In this document: one piece after another, positions 6,588 through 8,750 of the stretch
Numbering within the stretch: the first letter of the stretch is position 1
Layout: every line of letters starts with the position of its first letter
From: an uncultured Prevotellaceae bacterium
GTDB taxonomy: Bacteria > Bacteroidota > Bacteroidia > Bacteroidales > Bacteroidaceae
Assembly: GCA_945827465.1 (NCBI GenBank)
Contig: CALZOH010000138.1
Location: 1-8,750 of the forward strand
Direction: 5' to 3'
DNA length: 8,750 nucleotides
Notes under the pieces: model-generated
What the model saw: the letters and a program-made list of their open reading frames with translations, nothing else
Told to the model about the DNA's origin: nothing
Databases searched by the model: none
Translations under genes and position numbers: made by a program

Positions 6588-7988
6588 ATGATAGAACTGA
6601 AAACCAAGATACACGATCAATATACATTGGAATTCAAAACGAGTTGTCAGACCGAATCGGGACAGCCCATCAATGAGTTCAGTACAGAAATTTGGCTTTT
6701 TATCCCCGAAAATCTTCAATCGAACGAGCCGACCTATACCTCTGACAGCTTCTATGAAGACCTGAAAACCCGACTACGCCTCAAGACGCCGCAATATACA
6801 CCTGAAGAACTGGCCAAAAGGGAAGCACTCCCCTATCAAAGACTGCAAAAAGCCATCGACAACCAGCACAACGCCGAAACATTGCGCCACCAAGTCAGCA
6901 TGACCTGTAATGCCATCAAAAGTTGCCTGCGCGACGCCCTCGACGAAGCCGTCCGACAGCCACAACACCACCAACAACTCGAAAAAATAAATCGGTTGGC
7001 CAGAAAAATGCTTGAAAATTATCGTGCCTTCGAAGCCTCAACCGTGCAATTACCCGAAACATCGCGCGAGAGCTATTATTTCGGACTGGAATTTCTCTAT
7101 CAGCAGATACTTCATTACTATTACCACACACTGAAAGGCCATTTTGACTCTGATACAACCCAACTGCTGCTCGATATACAACTTGAAATGGAAAGGCGGA
7201 ACTTCGCACTGCCCCATCCCGACAACCCCGAGGCCAACCAGTACTTCCTTGACCGAATGGCCGAACTAAAAAAATACATTGAGAGTGAACTTTACATCCG
7301 TTCGCACAAGAAAAACAGCGGTTACTTGCTCGAGCAACTCCTATTTATGCTTGCAGCAGGCATCGCAATGGCATTTGCCATCTTCATAAACTATCACACG
7401 CGCAACACCGCCAATCAATACTCCCTGCCCATCGTCTTACTGATGATCGTCAGCTATATGTTCAAAGACCGCATCAAAGACTGGGTGAAAAGTTGGTTCA
7501 GAAACGGAGCGGGCGAAATCATCAACGACCGCCGTATGAGGCTTGAAATGCGAGGAACGGACATTGGCTCAGCCCGACAAGGTTACTCCTCTCTACGAGC
7601 TTCTAATGCGCCTGAAATCGTACTCCAATATCATGCACCATCTTCCGGTAACGAAGAAGTTTTACATTATCGGCGTATCTTGCGATTGAAACGCCAACGC
7701 ATCACCAGCCTCAGTCACCATCCATTTTCAGGCGTCAACGAAATCTGTCGCATCAGTTTTGCCCGACTCATGCGCTGGATGGACAATCCCAGTCAAACCA
7801 TTTTCCGCACACAACCCGACGGACACACAGATATATTTACCGGCAGCAGAACATATCACTTGCAACTCATCATTATCAACCGCTTTCAGAAACAAGAGCA
7901 AATCCATCATTTAACCATCGATCTCAACCGCAAAGGAATTGTCGGCATCAACATCCGCAACAAAAAAGAAGCCGCAAAAATTGTGTAA
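6588..7988 (+). CDS. Unrecognised membrane protein with central two-helix hairpin
   Basis: I do not recognise this 466-residue protein with confidence. Residues 1-245 form a soluble region: a beta-rich start with IWLFIPENL and FYEDLKTRLRLKTP, then long charged helices (about 85-240) that may be coiled. Two hydrophobic segments follow at about 251-269 and 278-292. Residues 293-466 form a second soluble region that starts with basic KDRIKDWVKSWFR and ends in a beta-rich stretch. Basic residues before the first and after the second helix place both termini in the cytoplasm (inference). There is no signal peptide and no catalytic motif I can name. The block FIPENL...FYEDLKTRLRLKTP resembles one I vaguely recall in uncharacterised proteins of other phyla. 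It lies 21 bases after the YgjP-type gene, so the two are probably co-transcribed. The downstream tRNA promoter overlaps its last codons. Confidence 0.85.
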   Translation: MIELKTKIHDQYTLEFKTSCQTESGQPINEFSTEIWLFIPENLQSNEPTYTSDSFYEDLKTRLRLKTPQYTPEELAKREALPYQRLQKAIDNQHNAETLRHQVSMTCNAIKSCLRDALDEAVRQPQHHQQLEKINRLARKMLENYRAFEASTVQLPETSRESYYFGLEFLYQQILHYYYHTLKGHFDSDTTQLLLDIQLEMERRNFALPHPDNPEANQYFLDRMAELKKYIESELYIRSHKKNSGYLLEQLLFMLAAGIAMAFAIFINYHTRNTANQYSLPIVLLMIVSYMFKDRIKDWVKSWFRNGAGEIINDRRMRLEMRGTDIGSARQGYSSLRASNAPEIVLQYHAPSSGNEEVLHYRRILRLKRQRITSLSHHPFSGVNEICRISFARLMRWMDNPSQTIFRTQPDGHTDIFTGSRTYHLQLIIINRFQKQEQIHHLTIDLNRKGIVGINIRNKKEAAKIV

Positions 7989-8011
7989 TCCAAAATAAAC
8001 CTGTACTTTTG
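7981..8011 (+). promoter_or_regulatory. tRNA promoter overlapping the end of the upstream gene
   Basis: TTG (7981-7983) is followed by 20 bases and TACTTTTG (8004-8011), an exact TAnnTTTG match at ideal spacing. The TTG lies in the last codons of the upstream gene. Transcription would begin near 8016-8018, some 25 bases before the mature tRNA. Confidence 0.7.
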
Positions 8012-8042
8012 CAGCCAAATCATCCTCTCCGTAAGGATAATC

Positions 8043-8116
8043 GGGCTTTTAGCTCAGTTGGTTAGAGCAACAGACTCATAATCTGGAGGTCCTAGGTTCA
8101 AGCCCTAGATGGCCCA
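8043..8116 (+). tRNA. tRNA with CAU anticodon, probably elongator tRNA-Met
   Basis: The 74-base gene folds as a cloverleaf: acceptor 8043-8049 with 8109-8115, D stem GCTC/GAGC, anticodon loop CTCATAA, T stem CTAGG/CCTAG with loop TTCAAGC, and discriminator A (8116). CCA is not encoded. The acceptor stem has a U-U mismatch at pair 6-67 and a G-U at 5-68, and the anticodon stem opens with A-G at 27-43. It lacks the three G-C pairs and the unpaired first base of initiator tRNA. A CAU anticodon is also carried by tRNA-Ile2, where the C is changed to lysidine; I favour elongator Met but cannot exclude Ile2. Confidence 0.93.
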
Positions 8117-8127
8117 CGAAGAAATTC

Positions 8128-8163
8128 AAGCACTTGCGATTACTCGCAAGTGCTTTTTCTTTT
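8128..8163 (+). terminator. Intrinsic terminator of the tRNA
   Basis: AAGCACTTGCGA (8128-8139) and TCGCAAGTGCTT (8144-8155) form a perfect 12-bp stem with loop TTAC. The stem runs directly into a T-rich tract ending at 8163 with a single C. It begins 11 bases after the tRNA. Confidence 0.92.
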
Positions 8164-8173
8164 GCATTACGAA

Positions 8174-8202
8174 TACTTTATACATACGCATGCGATAAAG
8201 TA
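8174..8202. repeat. Inverted repeat TACTTTAT-N13-ATAAAGTA
   Basis: Perfect 8-bp arms (8174-8181, 8195-8202) flank 13 bases that include the palindrome CGCATGCG (8187-8194). This AT-rich, operator-like arrangement lies between the tRNA terminator and the convergent gene. No promoter is evident at it, so a regulatory role is only a guess. Confidence 0.45.
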
Positions 8203-8214
8203 CAATCAAACAAT

Positions 8215-8265
8215 GGGGGAAGAATAATATGTTTGGCTGAACTTGCTGTCATATTATTCTCCCCT
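8215..8265. repeat. Stem-loop between convergent genes, possible terminator
   Basis: GGGG (8216-8219), a bulged A, and AGAATAATATG (8221-8231) pair with CATATTATTCT (8250-8260) and CCCC (8261-8264). This gives 15 bp around an 18-base loop, with one more possible G-T pair at the base. It begins 33 bases beyond the stop of the minus-strand gene and could end that transcript, although no T-run follows on either strand. Confidence 0.55.
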
Positions 8266-8297
8266 CAGATCATAATCATCACCGTACCATGTATCCT

Positions 8298-8711
8298 CTA
8301 AGAATTATTGGAAAATGACCTTAAAGAACTCCTCATTTGGACAATATCCAATACATTATTAACAATGCCGACTATACCTAAGCCTAGTACTAAAGAAAGA
8401 GCTACCGTTACTATCGTCCTTGAGGATTGCTCTATTGCTAACAGAATGCCAGATGATGCGTTGAATGTAAACAATGGCAATTCCAAAGGTGTTGACAAAA
8501 CAAAGGCAAACAACGCTCCGCCAATTACTACTCCCAACACAAAGACTGCAACCATGGCATACTTGTAGCGACGAAGGTTAGCTTCTTCATACCGGTGTAG
8601 ATATTCTACAACATCAAGTTTCCGGTTTAGGCGAACCATGAATTCCTCTTTGTCGTCAAACTGCGGACGCTGGGCGAGGAACAATTCTTCCAATGCTTTA
8701 TCTTTCATCAT
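8298..8711 (-). CDS. Small two-helix membrane protein, possible anti-sigma partner
   Basis: The 137-residue protein has a charged cytoplasmic N-terminal stretch (1-50, helical, with DDKEEFMVRLNRKLD), a first membrane helix at about 51-72, a short loop (73-98) and a second helix at about 99-121. Arg and Lys before the first helix suggest the N-terminus is inside. I cannot name a domain. Its start overlaps the end of an upstream reading frame that looks like an ECF sigma factor (ATG and TGA share bases), so the two are translationally coupled. In Bacteroides relatives, as I recall, proteins of this shape follow ECF sigma genes. That suggests a sigma-restraining or signalling role (inference); it lacks the FecR domain and any visible zinc-binding anti-sigma motif. 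Start choice between the two adjacent ATG codons (8711, 8708) is open. Confidence 0.8.
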   Translation of the reverse strand: MMKDKALEELFLAQRPQFDDKEEFMVRLNRKLDVVEYLHRYEEANLRRYKYAMVAVFVLGVVIGGALFAFVLSTPLELPLFTFNASSGILLAIEQSSRTIVTVALSLVLGLGIVGIVNNVLDIVQMRSSLRSFSNNS

Positions 8712-8750
8712 AGTTTTAATCTTGTTTTTAGTTTGTCGCGACCTCGCGAA
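8708..8750 (-). CDS. C-terminal end of a probable ECF sigma factor (partial)
   Basis: Reading leftward from the right edge, the frame encodes SRGRDKLKTRLKL and stops with TGA at 8710-8708. The end is basic and helical. SR(x)R..KLK is what the tail of region 4.2 of ECF sigma factors usually looks like, where the recognition helix ends in a serine-arginine followed by spaced Lys, Arg and Leu. The stop overlaps the ATG of the membrane-protein gene. Only 13 codons are inside the window, so the call rests on this short tail, the overlap and the nature of the neighbour. The gene would extend to the right beyond 8750. Confidence 0.5.
   Translation of the reverse strand, partial: SRGRDKLKTRLKL

Noticed and set aside
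8308..8568. 86-residue plus-strand reading frame
   Set aside because: Antisense to the two-helix membrane protein, whose hydrophobic pattern and coupling to the upstream gene are convincing.

Overview
The window reads as ordinary chromosome of a Bacteroidales bacterium (Bacteroides/Prevotella type). The grounds are promoters of the Bacteroidetes form (TTG about 20 bases before TAnnTTTG), start codons mostly without Shine-Dalgarno sequences, a tRNA gene without an encoded CCA, and protein sequences that look Bacteroidales by memory. I see no insertion sequence, phage, CRISPR array or complete polysaccharide-utilisation locus. Species cannot be fixed from the sequence alone.

Layout. Bases 1-160 hold four degenerate tandem units of about 41-43 bases. 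The innermost one merges with a good leftward promoter (148-178) that serves something beyond the left edge. A minus-strand long-chain polyprenyl diphosphate synthase (251-1225, GTG start) is divergent from DNA polymerase I (1314-4124). Their promoters sit in the 88-base gap between them. A GH20 beta-N-acetylhexosaminidase with a lipoprotein-like signal follows polA after 40 bases. The next gap (5779-6011) holds two clear hairpins and a promoter for a two-gene unit: a YgjP-type zinc metallopeptidase and an unrecognised 466-residue protein with a central two-helix membrane hairpin. The tRNA promoter overlaps the 3' end of that gene. It is followed by a CAU-anticodon tRNA and a strong intrinsic terminator. 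After a structured intergenic stretch come two minus-strand genes: a small two-helix membrane protein and, overlapping its start, the last codons of what looks like an ECF sigma factor.

How the genes relate. Most are housekeeping: quinone side-chain synthesis, DNA repair and replication, amino-sugar release, and decoding. The sigma/membrane-protein pair at the right edge looks like a translationally coupled signalling unit.

The most notable protein-level observation is that Pol I keeps its 5' nuclease and polymerase active sites while all four carboxylates expected in its 3'-5' proofreading site are replaced. It also carries a near-ideal beta-clamp binding pentapeptide in the linker. I found no convincing undescribed multi-gene system. 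The best candidates for new biology are the promoter-associated repeat array at the left edge and the unknown membrane protein paired with the YgjP-type peptidase.
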